10,390 bases of DNA, taken from NCBI GenBank assembly GCA_017452215.1, contig JAFTMU010000090.1, positions 1-10,390 of the forward strand. The letters are read 5' to 3'. This document shows, one piece after another, positions 1 through 7,401 of this stretch. The translations under genes and the position numbers were made by a program. Each line of letters opens with the position of its first letter. Within the stretch, counting starts at the first letter, position 1. The notes beneath the pieces are model-generated. The model had not been told where the DNA came from. It searched no databases and saw only the letters and a program-made list of their open reading frames with translations. Origin of the DNA: Clostridia bacterium. GTDB lineage: Bacteria; Bacillota; Clostridia; Oscillospirales; CAG-272.

Positions 1-1028
1 AAGGAAAGTCCACGAATGACAGTTACGGAGGTCTGTCCCCCTGCGTTACCGCCTGTGCCCATCAGCATTGGGAAAAATGCCGTCAGGATCGCATACGTGC
101 CGATGGCGGTCTCGTAATGTGTGATGATGGCACCCGTAAAGGTTGCGGAGATCATCAGGAGCAAAAGCCACGGGGTACGCTTTTTCCATGTTTCCCATAC
201 GCTTGTTTTCAGGTAAGGCTTTTCGCTTGGCGAAATTGCCGCCATTTTTTCAATGTCCTCGGTTGCCTCGGTTTCAAGGACGTCCAAGGCGTCGTCAACG
301 GTTACGATTCCCACCAATCGCTGCTCCATGTCCACAATGGGCAAGGCGATCATATCGTAGCGGGAAATCAGATTGGCAACCTCCTCACGGTCATCTTGGG
401 TGGAGGCAAAGACCACGTTTTTGTCCATGATGTCCCCGATGTGATCCTCCGGCTGGGCAAAGAGCAGCTGCTTGAGCTCTACCACGCCTTGCAGTACACG
501 GGAGGCATCGATTACGTAAGCCACGTACACTGTCTCCTTATCAAGACCGATCCGTCGGATCCTTGCCACTGCCTCCTCGCAGGTCATGGAGGCACGCAGA
601 TCGATAAATTCGCTGGTCATGACACTGCCTGCACTGCGTTCGGGGTAGGAAAGGAAGCGATTGATCTCGTTTCTTGTTGCGGGCGTGGCTGTTTTCATGA
701 TGCGCTTGACCACGTTTGCGGGCATTTCCTCCAGCATATCTACCGCATCATCGGTATAAAGCTCGTCCAGCATCACCGAGATCTCACGGTCAGTCATTCG
801 GTCAATGATCAGCTTTTGCAGATCCTGGTCCAATTCGGCAAAGATCTCTGCAGCGGTATCCTTTTTCAAAAGGCGGAAGACCAAGGGGAGCTGCTCGGGA
901 GAAAGCTCCTGCAAAAAATCGGCGGCATCCATGGGGTTGTATTCGTCTATTCGTCGCATCAGCTCGGGAAATCTTCGTTTTTCCAGCAGATCAAAGAGCT
1001 CAGTCATTTCTTGCGTGTTTCTTTCCAT
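1..1028 (-). CDS. mgtE: Magnesium transporter MgtE (C-terminus cut by window edge)
   Basis: MgtE is a dimeric inner-membrane Mg2+ channel/transporter gated by its own cytoplasmic Mg2+ sensor. The 342 visible residues show an alpha-helical N domain (about 1-130), the YPERSAG-VMT junction (128-137) leading into a CBS-domain pair (about 137-255), an acidic Asp/Glu-rich stretch (245-260, where the family binds regulatory Mg2+), a connecting helix, TM1 (about 286-306) and the start of TM2 with the family signature GGNAGGQ (326-332). Known MgtE proteins are about 450 residues, so roughly 110 residues, mostly transmembrane helices, lie beyond position 1. The ATG at 1028 is preceded by AGGAGG seven bases upstream. 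It is the last visible gene of the leftward train, 85 nt after the mutase gene. That gap is too short for an M-box Mg2+ riboswitch but contains a long hairpin. Nothing looks broken. Confidence 0.96.
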   Translation of the reverse strand, partial: MERNTQEMTELFDLLEKRRFPELMRRIDEYNPMDAADFLQELSPEQLPLVFRLLKKDTAAEIFAELDQDLQKLIIDRMTDREISVMLDELYTDDAVDMLEEMPANVVKRIMKTATPATRNEINRFLSYPERSAGSVMTSEFIDLRASMTCEEAVARIRRIGLDKETVYVAYVIDASRVLQGVVELKQLLFAQPEDHIGDIMDKNVVFASTQDDREEVANLISRYDMIALPIVDMEQRLVGIVTVDDALDVLETEATEDIEKMAAISPSEKPYLKTSVWETWKKRTPWLLLLMISATFTGAIITHYETAIGTYAILTAFFPMLMGTGGNAGGQTSVTVIRGLS

Positions 1029-1054
1029 GGTGACACCTCCTGGGTTTTGATAAA

Positions 1055-1103
1055 AGGGCACTCTCCATCGGTATTGCGTTCAGCATCCAAGGACGGAGAG
1101 TGC
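1055..1103 (-). terminator. Long hairpin between mutase gene and mgtE; possible terminator or attenuator
   Basis: On the minus strand, GCACTCTCC (1103-1095) pairs perfectly with GGAGAGTGC (1066-1058). The stem extends three more pairs, including a G-U wobble that exists only in minus-strand RNA. Inside it, GG/CC and TGC/GCA can pair around a five-base TGAAC loop, giving about 17 pairs in a 46-nt element. It is followed by CCTTTTATC, a short U tract. It could be a partial terminator reducing mgtE readthrough, an mRNA end or stability element, or a dispersed repeat. The U tract is weak, so full termination is doubtful. I see no convincing promoter between it and mgtE. Confidence 0.5.
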
Positions 1104-1113
1104 AAAAATCTTT

Positions 1114-2850
1114 TTAATCGGCAAGCTCCGAGATGGTCTTTTGGTAGCGTGCCAGCTTTTCCTCGGCGTGAGCTTTGTTGTCAGCCTCTAACATATAGTA
1201 GTACTTGATCTTCGGCTCCGTGCCCGAGGGACGGGCAACGATCACGTCGCCGTTTTCCAATTGGTAATAAAGAACGTTGGAGGAGGGCAATCCCGTGGGA
1301 CGGGAAACGCCGTTTTCCGTCAGTATTCCTGTCTTGTAATCGCCTACTAAGGAGACGGGAACTCCACCAAATGAGGAGGGAGGATTATTGCGGAGCTTGT
1401 TCATCAAAGCGTCCATGCGAGCACTGCCGCCAAGCCCTTCCATGTAGATCTCCACGTTGGTCTCATAGCAGAAGCCGTATTTCTTCCAAAGCGCTTCCAA
1501 AGCGTCAAAAAGAGTCATGCCCTTTGCCTTATAAAAGGCAGTCATCTCACAGATGAGCATGGAGGCGACCACGGCGTCCTTGTCTCTGGCATAGGTGCCC
1601 TTGAGATAGCCGTAGCTTTCCTCAAACCCGAAGAGGAAGGAGCCGTCTCCCGTTTTTTCGTAGTTCTTAATGACCTCACCAATGAATTTAAAGCCCGTGA
1701 GCACGTTGTGCATTTTGACACCGTTGGCACGGCAGATCTTGGAAGCCAGCTCGCTTGTTACGATGCTCTTTACCACGTAGGGGTTCTTTGGCATAGTATT
1801 CGTTTCTTGATATGCGGTGATGATATAATCCACCAGCAGGGCTCCCATCTGATTTCCCGTAATGGTGGCAAAGGAGCCGTCGGGGGTGCGGGTCATTACG
1901 CCCACACGGTCAGCGTCGGGGTCGGTGGCGATCACCAGATCCGAGCCTACACGGTCAGCGATCCCGATGCCCAAGGTAAACACGTCGGAGTATTCGGGAT
2001 TCGGTTTTTTTACGGTGGGGAAGTTTCCGTCGATGACCATTTGCTCGTCAACAGTATAAATGTGCTTCAAACCAATGCGGCGCATGATCTCGGGGACCAG
2101 CTTGTGACCCGTGCCGTGCAAGGGGGTATAGACGATCTTCAATTCGTCGGCAACTCTTTTGACTGCATCGGGATTGACAGCTTGCGCCTGCACGTTGGCA
2201 AGATACTTTTCATCCGTTTCCTGTCCGAGAATGTTAATGATGCCTTTGGCGATCGCTTGGTCGTAGTCCATGGTTTTGACGTCTTTGAAGATGTCAAGAC
2301 GGTCGATCTCACGGGAAACGGTGTCGGCGTGCTCGGGGGGAAGCTGTGCGCCGTCCTCCCAATACGCCTTGTATCCGTTGTACTCCTTGGGATTGTGGGA
2401 GGCGGTGATATTGATTCCCGCAACGCAAGCGTATTCTCTCAGGGCGAAGGATAACTCGGGGGTGGGACGCAGCGCATCAAAAAGGTAGACCTTGATGCCG
2501 TTTGCCGCAAGTACGCAGGCGGCGGTTTTTGCAAACAGCTCGGAATTGTTGCGGGAGTCGTAGGCAACGGCAACGCCGTCTTTTTCTCTCTTTTCGGCAA
2601 GGATCAAGTTGGCAAGACCTTGCGTTGCATGAGCAACGGTATAGGTGTTCATTGCGTTGAGCCCGGTTTTCATGGTGCCTCTGAGTCCTGCCGTACCGAA
2701 GGTGAGGCTTTGGCCGAAGCGCAGCTCAATCTCATCGGCATTACTTTCAATGGACAAAAGCTCCTCTTTTTCTTCCCCGGTCAAAGGACCGAGGTCAAGC
2801 CATTTGCGATAATTTTGAATATACTTTAGTTGGTCGGAACGTGCGTTCAT
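1114..2850 (-). CDS. pgcA: Phosphoglucomutase / phosphomannomutase (alpha-D-phosphohexomutase family)
   Basis: Cytoplasmic enzyme that interconverts hexose 1- and 6-phosphates through a phosphoserine and bound Mg2+, feeding UDP-glucose, cell-wall sugars or glycogen. In the 578-residue product the catalytic loop TASHNPKEYNGYK has its Ser at about 151, the metal loop DPDADR is at 310-315, the sugar-specificity loop GFEESYGY is at 408-415, and the phosphate-binding loop RPSGTEPKIK is at 540-549. These are all four active-site elements, in the usual order. Length matches the roughly 580-residue Bacillus PgcA type, so I use that symbol, but glucose versus mannose preference cannot be read from sequence. 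An in-frame ATG 18 nt upstream (2868) exists. The start at 2850 is preferred because AAGGAGG sits eight bases before it. It follows the TSCPD gene after a 55-nt gap, the widest inside the train before mgtE. Confidence 0.95.
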   Translation of the reverse strand: MNARSDQLKYIQNYRKWLDLGPLTGEEKEELLSIESNADEIELRFGQSLTFGTAGLRGTMKTGLNAMNTYTVAHATQGLANLILAEKREKDGVAVAYDSRNNSELFAKTAACVLAANGIKVYLFDALRPTPELSFALREYACVAGINITASHNPKEYNGYKAYWEDGAQLPPEHADTVSREIDRLDIFKDVKTMDYDQAIAKGIINILGQETDEKYLANVQAQAVNPDAVKRVADELKIVYTPLHGTGHKLVPEIMRRIGLKHIYTVDEQMVIDGNFPTVKKPNPEYSDVFTLGIGIADRVGSDLVIATDPDADRVGVMTRTPDGSFATITGNQMGALLVDYIITAYQETNTMPKNPYVVKSIVTSELASKICRANGVKMHNVLTGFKFIGEVIKNYEKTGDGSFLFGFEESYGYLKGTYARDKDAVVASMLICEMTAFYKAKGMTLFDALEALWKKYGFCYETNVEIYMEGLGGSARMDALMNKLRNNPPSSFGGVPVSLVGDYKTGILTENGVSRPTGLPSSNVLYYQLENGDVIVARPSGTEPKIKYYYMLEADNKAHAEEKLARYQKTISELAD

Positions 2851-2905
2851 GTCAATGCCTCCTTGCATCTGATAGAAATTGGTGAAAGCTTAAAAGTAGG
2901 ATATG

Positions 2906-3160
2906 TTATTTTTGATTGAGATATTCTCCAAGAGCCAAAGCGAGCTGATCGGGGCAGGAGGTGCTTTTAAAGCCGCAGCGAATGCCGCCAAGACGCTCAA
3001 TGGCATCCTCGACCTTCATTCCCTTGACGAGGGCAGCGACGCCCTGGGTGTTTCCGGAGCAGCCGCCGTGGTATGTCACCTCGTGGATGACACCGTCCTC
3101 CACGGTAATGTCAATACTACGGGAGCAAACACCCCGAGTGGTATAAGTGAAGCGATCCAT
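2906..3160 (-). CDS. Small TSCPD-domain protein with four conserved cysteines
   Basis: An 84-residue soluble protein made of one TSCPD domain, named for the motif seen here as STSCPDQLA near the C-terminus. Four cysteines are visible: Cys12 (GVCSRS), Cys34 (GGCSGN), Cys62 (IRCGFK) and Cys69 (TSCPD). This pattern belongs to the short stand-alone TSCPD family common in anaerobic Firmicutes. A related domain occurs at the C-terminus of some B12-dependent ribonucleotide reductases. The stand-alone proteins have no established function to my knowledge; metal or Fe-S binding by the cysteines is inference. The ATG at 3160 lies two bases after the stop of the upstream gene, and its AAAGGA ribosome binding site lies inside that gene's last codons, so the two are translationally coupled. 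The frame stays open upstream to 3421, but the extra residues are only the antisense-free overlap with the neighbour and do not resemble the family. Confidence 0.86.
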   Translation of the reverse strand: MDRFTYTTRGVCSRSIDITVEDGVIHEVTYHGGCSGNTQGVAALVKGMKVEDAIERLGGIRCGFKSTSCPDQLALALGEYLNQK

Positions 3161-3162
3161 GA

Positions 3163-4113
3163 TCAATTTCCTTTCTTGGTAATATGTGGGTAAAGCCCCA
3201 AGTGTGTGGCTTGCGGCGCCTCCATGGCAAGATAGAGCAAAAAGGTATGCAGATCTCCATGGAATGCCGAAAACGAATAAAATACCGAAAACGGAAGCTC
3301 CTCCTTTGTGCTTGGCAGAGAGGAGATGCGGCGCAGAGAGAGCCCGCACAGCTGTGCGGCAAGCAGAACGTCCGCCGTTTCGGGAGTTGTTCCCAGGGGG
3401 AGGGAAAGCTCGAAAAAGCATTCCTGTTTTGTGTGATCCAAATCGGTGGGAAGATTGCGTCCGAGCAGAGCAAAGCGAGTGGAGCGGTTGGCATCTCCCG
3501 AGAGAACGTCACAGGAAAGTGTGATTTTCAATTCATAACGCTCGATCAGGCGGTAAAAGCTGAGCAGCTGCCCCTCCGAGGAATTCTCAATGGGGAGGAT
3601 GCAATACTCGCTTTGCCCATTGTAGACCTCCTCGCACGCCGCCCCAAAGCTCGGCGCATAAACGGCACGGCAATCGGGAAGTGCGGAAGAAATCTGCAAA
3701 AAGGCGGAATCCGCATAGCTGCTTTTTTGATAAACGATGCGGTTTCTGTTCTCGGGGGAGATCTCTTCTGATTCGGACGAAAAGATTTCTCTCGTCAAGG
3801 ATGCCTTTTTTGCAAGTCTTGGGCACAGCGCCCTGCAAAGAGAGAGGGAGAGCAGTGTCTGATGAGTATTTTTTGAAAGTGTGAGCCAGGGCTTGCTTTG
3901 CGGCAATGCCGTTTCGTCGATGGGAAAGCTTGGTGGGCGATGGTCGGGGAGGGTTTGCAGGATCTCTCCCACGTCCCCGATGCCTGCGATCTCCTCTGCA
4001 AGCTCCTCTATATGAGAGAGCTCCTGCTGGCAGATCCTGTCAAGACGCAGGGCGGTCTCCTTTAAGTTGGATACGATGGCGTCTTCGGGGGAGTAAATGT
4101 GAAAATCACGCAT
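3163..4113 (-). CDS. Divergent prephenate dehydratase-like / ACT-like protein, second lobe missing
   Basis: A 316-residue protein I place in the PheA (P-protein) superfamily by motif, not as an active enzyme. Residues 125-200 match lobe 1 of prephenate dehydratase: RIVYQKSSYADSAF in place of the glycine-rich start, then ACEEVYNGQSEYCILPIENSSEG, with PIENS conserved. Residues 206-218 (GDANRSTRFALLG) contain the conserved Thr-Arg-Phe motif. Residues about 228-310 look like the ACT domain, with ISSLPS where the family has ESRP. About 80-90 residues normally lie between the lobe 1 end and TRF (lobe 2); here there are fewer than ten. Residues 17-46 resemble helix 1 of chorismate mutase, but without its catalytic Arg/Lys residues; this is weak. 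Residues 50-120 are unrecognised. The start follows the htpG stop by five bases and has no clear ribosome binding site, suggesting translation coupled to htpG. A regulatory or binding role is inference; a decayed P-protein is the alternative. Confidence 0.68.
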   Translation of the reverse strand: MRDFHIYSPEDAIVSNLKETALRLDRICQQELSHIEELAEEIAGIGDVGEILQTLPDHRPPSFPIDETALPQSKPWLTLSKNTHQTLLSLSLCRALCPRLAKKASLTREIFSSESEEISPENRNRIVYQKSSYADSAFLQISSALPDCRAVYAPSFGAACEEVYNGQSEYCILPIENSSEGQLLSFYRLIERYELKITLSCDVLSGDANRSTRFALLGRNLPTDLDHTKQECFFELSLPLGTTPETADVLLAAQLCGLSLRRISSLPSTKEELPFSVFYSFSAFHGDLHTFLLYLAMEAPQATHLGLYPHITKKGN

Positions 4114-4116
4114 TGG

Positions 4117-4131
4117 GATCAGATCAGATCA
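4117..4131. repeat. Three tandem GATCA units across the htpG stop codon
   Basis: GATCA occurs three times in tandem on the plus strand (TGATC on the coding strand), covering the last htpG codons, its TGA stop and part of the five-base gap before the next gene. Removing one unit would eliminate the stop and put htpG in frame with the ATG of the dehydratase-like gene. Adding one unit would leave HtpG unchanged and widen the gap to ten bases. Three units is short for frequent slippage. Confidence 0.6.
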
Positions 4132-5969
4132 AGAATCGAGTAGCTGTCCTTCAAAAAGCCTTGCAGCTCCTCTGCGCTCAGCTTTCTTTGAGAAAGCACT
4201 GCCAGACGGTAGAGATAAGCGGCAGCCTTTTCCTGTTTTTCGCTTTCCATCGATTCCAATTTGGAAATCAAAGCGTTGGCGGTGTTTACGGTCAAGGTCT
4301 CCTCCTTGGGGAAGGCATCGCCCATATTCATGCCGCTCATAGCATACATTTTCAGCATTTCCTCCATGCGGCGGGATTGCTCCGAGATGGTCAAAAGCAG
4401 GGGAACACCCGCATCCTTGAGGAAAGCGAACTCCACCTTGAGCTTTTCGTTTCCGCTGACCTTGACGAAGAGATTTGAAAGCGCCTCGTTAGAGGTATCC
4501 TCGCCCTCCGCCTTCAAAAGGGAAGCCACGTCTGCATCAATGCGCACGTATTTGACCTCGGGAGTGAAGGATTCCATAATGGAAAGGAATTGGGTATCCA
4601 GCTGCTTTTCGAATACGGCAACGGGAATGCTCTCTGCCTCGAACATGGAAATATATTGCGCCTGCGCCGCCTTGTCGGAGGCGTAGTAAATCGTATTTTC
4701 GTGCTTTTCCTTGGCTTTTTCAAGGTAATCACGGGAGGTGATATAGGAGCCGTCGGTCAATTCCAAAAGGAGGGAATCCTTGACACGGTCATAGAATTTG
4801 CGATCCCGCATGCAGGCGTATTCCACAAAGGTGCGGATATCGTTCCAAACCTTTTCGTACTCGTCCCGTGCGGTGTTGCACAGGCTGTTGAGCTTGTCTG
4901 CCACCTTTTTGACGATGTGAGCGGAGACCTTGGAAACGTAGGTGTTGTTTTGCAGATAGCTGCGGGAAACGTTCAAGGGAAGCTCGGGGCAATCCAGAAC
5001 GCCCTTGAGCATCAACAGGTATTCGGGGATCACTTCCTTGATGTTGTCCGCAACAAATACCTGGTTGTAATAGAGCTTGACCTGCCCCTCGATGGATTCA
5101 TATTCGTTGGTGAGCTTGGGGAAATAAAGGATCCCTTTGAAGTTGAGGGGATAATCAGCATTGACGTGGATCCAGAACAGGGGCTCACGGTAATCGTGAA
5201 AGACCTTGCGGTAAAACTCCTTGTATTCCTCGGGGGTGCAGTCCGAGGGATTCTTTTGCCACAGGGGAGTGGTATCGTTGACGGGGACGGGAGCGGGGGC
5301 TTCCTTTCCGTCATCGCTCTCACTCTCCTCGCCGACCGCTTCAAAATAGATCTCCACGGGCATAAAGGCACAGTATTTTTCAAGGATCTCCTCGATCTTG
5401 TCCTTTTTCAGATAGTCTGCTTCCTCTTCGGAGATATGCATGATGACCGTGGTGCCATGGGCATCACGCTGACCTGCCTCGGTTTCATATTCGCCGTCGG
5501 CGTTGCATACCCAGTGCAGGGCGTCGGTGCCGGTGTAGGATCTTGTGATCAGTTCCACACGGTCGCTGACCATGAAGGAGGAATAAAATCCAAGACCAAA
5601 GTGACCAATGATGCCGTTGTTTTGATTGTCTCCCTCGTATTTTTCAACGAACTCCAAGGCGCCGGAAAGGGCGATCTGGCAAATATAGCGATCCAGCTCC
5701 TCGGCAGTCATGCCGATGCCGTTGTCACTGACGGTCAGCGTCCGTGCCGCAGGGTCGAGGGTCACGTCCACACGGTAACTTTCCTCTCCGCCGTCGTATT
5801 GACCGAGGGAGGAGAGGCGGCGCAGCTTGGTCACTGCGTCGCAAGCGTTGGAGACGATCTCACGTAAAAAGATGTCTTTTTCGGAATAGAGCCATTTCTT
5901 AATAACGGGGAAGATATGCGCCGTCTCAACCGAGATGCCGCCTTTTTTATAAAAGCCTGTGTTGTTCAT
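4119..5969 (-). CDS. htpG: Molecular chaperone HtpG (bacterial Hsp90)
   Basis: Cytoplasmic ATP-dependent dimeric chaperone. The 616-residue product is a normal full-length HtpG. The N-terminal GHKL ATPase domain (about 1-230) shows the catalytic Glu37 and nucleotide-binding Asn41 in LREIVSNACDA, DNGIGM (82-87), the ATP-lid end GHFGLGFYSSF (122-132) and HGTTVIMH (171-178). A short acidic linker (about 211-230) precedes the middle domain, where NDTTPLW and KGILYFP are family hallmarks and Arg336 in PLNVSR matches the ATP-contacting arginine. The C-terminal dimerisation domain ends at the stop with no MEEVD tail, as expected in bacteria. The ATG at 5969 lies three bases after the upstream stop, with GGAGG embedded in the upstream gene's last codons. 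No CIRCE or other heat-shock operator is visible nearby, so expression probably follows the operon promoter. Confidence 0.98.
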   Translation of the reverse strand: MNNTGFYKKGGISVETAHIFPVIKKWLYSEKDIFLREIVSNACDAVTKLRRLSSLGQYDGGEESYRVDVTLDPAARTLTVSDNGIGMTAEELDRYICQIALSGALEFVEKYEGDNQNNGIIGHFGLGFYSSFMVSDRVELITRSYTGTDALHWVCNADGEYETEAGQRDAHGTTVIMHISEEEADYLKKDKIEEILEKYCAFMPVEIYFEAVGEESESDDGKEAPAPVPVNDTTPLWQKNPSDCTPEEYKEFYRKVFHDYREPLFWIHVNADYPLNFKGILYFPKLTNEYESIEGQVKLYYNQVFVADNIKEVIPEYLLMLKGVLDCPELPLNVSRSYLQNNTYVSKVSAHIVKKVADKLNSLCNTARDEYEKVWNDIRTFVEYACMRDRKFYDRVKDSLLLELTDGSYITSRDYLEKAKEKHENTIYYASDKAAQAQYISMFEAESIPVAVFEKQLDTQFLSIMESFTPEVKYVRIDADVASLLKAEGEDTSNEALSNLFVKVSGNEKLKVEFAFLKDAGVPLLLTISEQSRRMEEMLKMYAMSGMNMGDAFPKEETLTVNTANALISKLESMESEKQEKAAAYLYRLAVLSQRKLSAEELQGFLKDSYSILDLI

Positions 5970-5972
5970 TGT

Positions 5973-7397
5973 TTAAACCTCCGGAATCTGTGTATTACTT
6001 TCTTGAAAGCCGCCGTTTGAGGTGGCTGATTTTTTGTTTTGCGTTGCTTCGGCATATTCCTTTGCAAAGGCAGAAAGGGCAGCCTCATTCGATTCGGTAA
6101 GGGTGTGATGACGGGTTGCCAGGGTGAAGGCGAGAATCCTTCTTCGCTCTCCCTCGGTAAGCGTTCCAATGCCGCCGTCTGCTTTCTTTTGATGACTTGT
6201 ATCGGCTTTGTCTAATTCCTCTTTTGAGATCGCATCGGCGGAAATGCCCTTGGAATGCAGCTTTTTGTTCAGATATTTATCGGTCAATTCCAGAATGGTG
6301 GCAAAGAGCGGAACGCCCACGACCATTCCCACAAGTCCCCAGATGGCGCCCATGATGGTAATGGCGATTATGACGCACAGGGAGCTGACGCCCGTATTCT
6401 CTCCAAGGATCTTTGGTGCCATAATATTTCCGTCGATCTGCTGTACGATCAGAATGGTCAAAAGGAAGGGAATGACCTTGATGGGGTCGGTGAGCAGAAT
6501 GATCACGGCAGAGGGAATGACACCGATAAAGGGACCTACCACGGGTACAATGTCGGTGATTCCGATGATTACGGCGATCAAAATGGCGTAAGGGACGTTC
6601 ATGATAGAGATGATGATGTAGACCATCACGCCCACGATGGTGGAATCCAACAGCTTTCCTCGGATAAATCCTCCGAAGGAACGGTCTGCAATGGTGCAGA
6701 CCGAGGTGATCCTTGCATTGATCTCCTCCGGGAAAACTGCCTTTCTCAAACGCATCACATAGGCATAGAGATTCTCCTTGGTGCTGAGGATATACACGGA
6801 GATAAAGAGACCGAAAATGATATCGGTAAAGATAAAGAACACCTCACCGATCATCGAAAACAGCGCCTCAATGGTGGAATAGGTCAGCATGCTTTCCAAA
6901 AAGCTTTGCAGCTCCATATTTGCCAAAAAGTCGGCAATGCTCTTCCTGATGATCTCATACTCGGGTAATTGTATCTCTGTGGAGAAGATGCCGTTGATCA
7001 TTCCAACGATATCGTTTGCGCTGCCGAGCGCCGTTTGCAGATATGCCTCGTAGCTGCCCAAAAAGTCAAGAATGCTGGAAATGAGCTGGGGAACGATGAG
7101 CATGATCAACGTAAAGAAAATGAGAAAGAGCACGATATAGGTGCACAAAAGGGAAACGGAGCGCTTGAAACGGAAGGAGGAGATCCTGGAAAACGCTTTT
7201 CTTTCAAACATTCTGAAAATGGGATTGCAAAGATAAGCGATCACCAACCCGATCAAAACGGGGCGAAGGACGAACAGGGCGTAATTGAGCCAGGAATTGA
7301 TGTTGTCCAAGCGAAGAATGATGAACAAAAATAACAGGAAGATGAAAAAGGCAGAGACCCAACGGAACAGCTTTTTTTGATTTGCATCTGCGATCAT
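5973..7397 (-). CDS. AI-2E family membrane transporter (paralogue B)
   Basis: A 474-residue polytopic membrane protein of the AI-2E transporter family (PF01594). Hydrophobic segments lie near 12-29, 42-60, 82-103, 186-205, 253-300, 307-325 and 337-369, with a large loop (about 110-180) after the third helix. Family hallmarks are STKENLYAYVMRLRKAVFP (205-223), FGGFIRGKLLDS (241-252), VPVVGPFIGVIPSA (284-297), QQIDGNIMAPKILG (319-332) and GLVGMVVGVPLFA (354-366). A charged hydrophilic tail (about 378-474) follows. Members have been linked to autoinducer-2 export, Na+/H+ exchange or unknown substrates, so the substrate cannot be assigned. The ATG at 7397 is preferred because AGAGGAG, lying across the previous stop, is well spaced from it. 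An ATG 21 nt upstream is possible. It is clearly a tandem paralogue of the preceding gene, with identical spacing of several motifs. Confidence 0.93.
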   Translation of the reverse strand: MIADANQKKLFRWVSAFFIFLLFLFIILRLDNINSWLNYALFVLRPVLIGLVIAYLCNPIFRMFERKAFSRISSFRFKRSVSLLCTYIVLFLIFFTLIMLIVPQLISSILDFLGSYEAYLQTALGSANDIVGMINGIFSTEIQLPEYEIIRKSIADFLANMELQSFLESMLTYSTIEALFSMIGEVFFIFTDIIFGLFISVYILSTKENLYAYVMRLRKAVFPEEINARITSVCTIADRSFGGFIRGKLLDSTIVGVMVYIIISIMNVPYAILIAVIIGITDIVPVVGPFIGVIPSAVIILLTDPIKVIPFLLTILIVQQIDGNIMAPKILGENTGVSSLCVIIAITIMGAIWGLVGMVVGVPLFATILELTDKYLNKKLHSKGISADAISKEELDKADTSHQKKADGGIGTLTEGERRRILAFTLATRHHTLTESNEAALSAFAKEYAEATQNKKSATSNGGFQESNTQIPEV

Positions 7398-7401
7398 TGT
7401 G

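Noticed and set aside
1029..1113. M-box (Mg2+) riboswitch upstream of mgtE
   Set aside because: The gap is only 85 nt, and the hairpin in it does not have the multi-stem layout of the roughly 170-nt M-box.
117..1208. Long plus-strand open frame (363 codons) opposite mgtE
   Set aside because: It is antisense to the well-supported mgtE frame, its His/Gly/Asp-rich translation resembles no family, and it has no ribosome binding site. Its openness follows from the codon bias of the opposite strand.
1708..2454. 248-codon plus-strand open frame opposite the mutase
   Set aside because: It is antisense to active-site-bearing mutase sequence and has no recognisable motif.
2851..2905. Internal promoter for the mutase gene in the 55-nt gap
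   Set aside because: I could not find a -35/-10 pair with acceptable sequence and spacing in the gap.
3163..4113. Frameshift or sequencing error as the cause of the missing dehydratase lobe 2
   Set aside because: The frame is continuous, and too few bases lie between the flanking motifs to encode the lobe in any frame, so the segment is absent rather than frameshifted.
4590..5867. 425-codon plus-strand open frame opposite htpG
   Set aside because: htpG on the other strand has every Hsp90 motif. The antisense translation is low-complexity Val/Gly/Asp-rich sequence without a domain or start signal.
5966..5975. Palindrome GTTTAAAC between AI-2E paralogue B and htpG as an operator
   Set aside because: It consists of the last codon, the stop and the gap next to the htpG start. 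Eight bases of A/T-rich palindrome is expected by chance.
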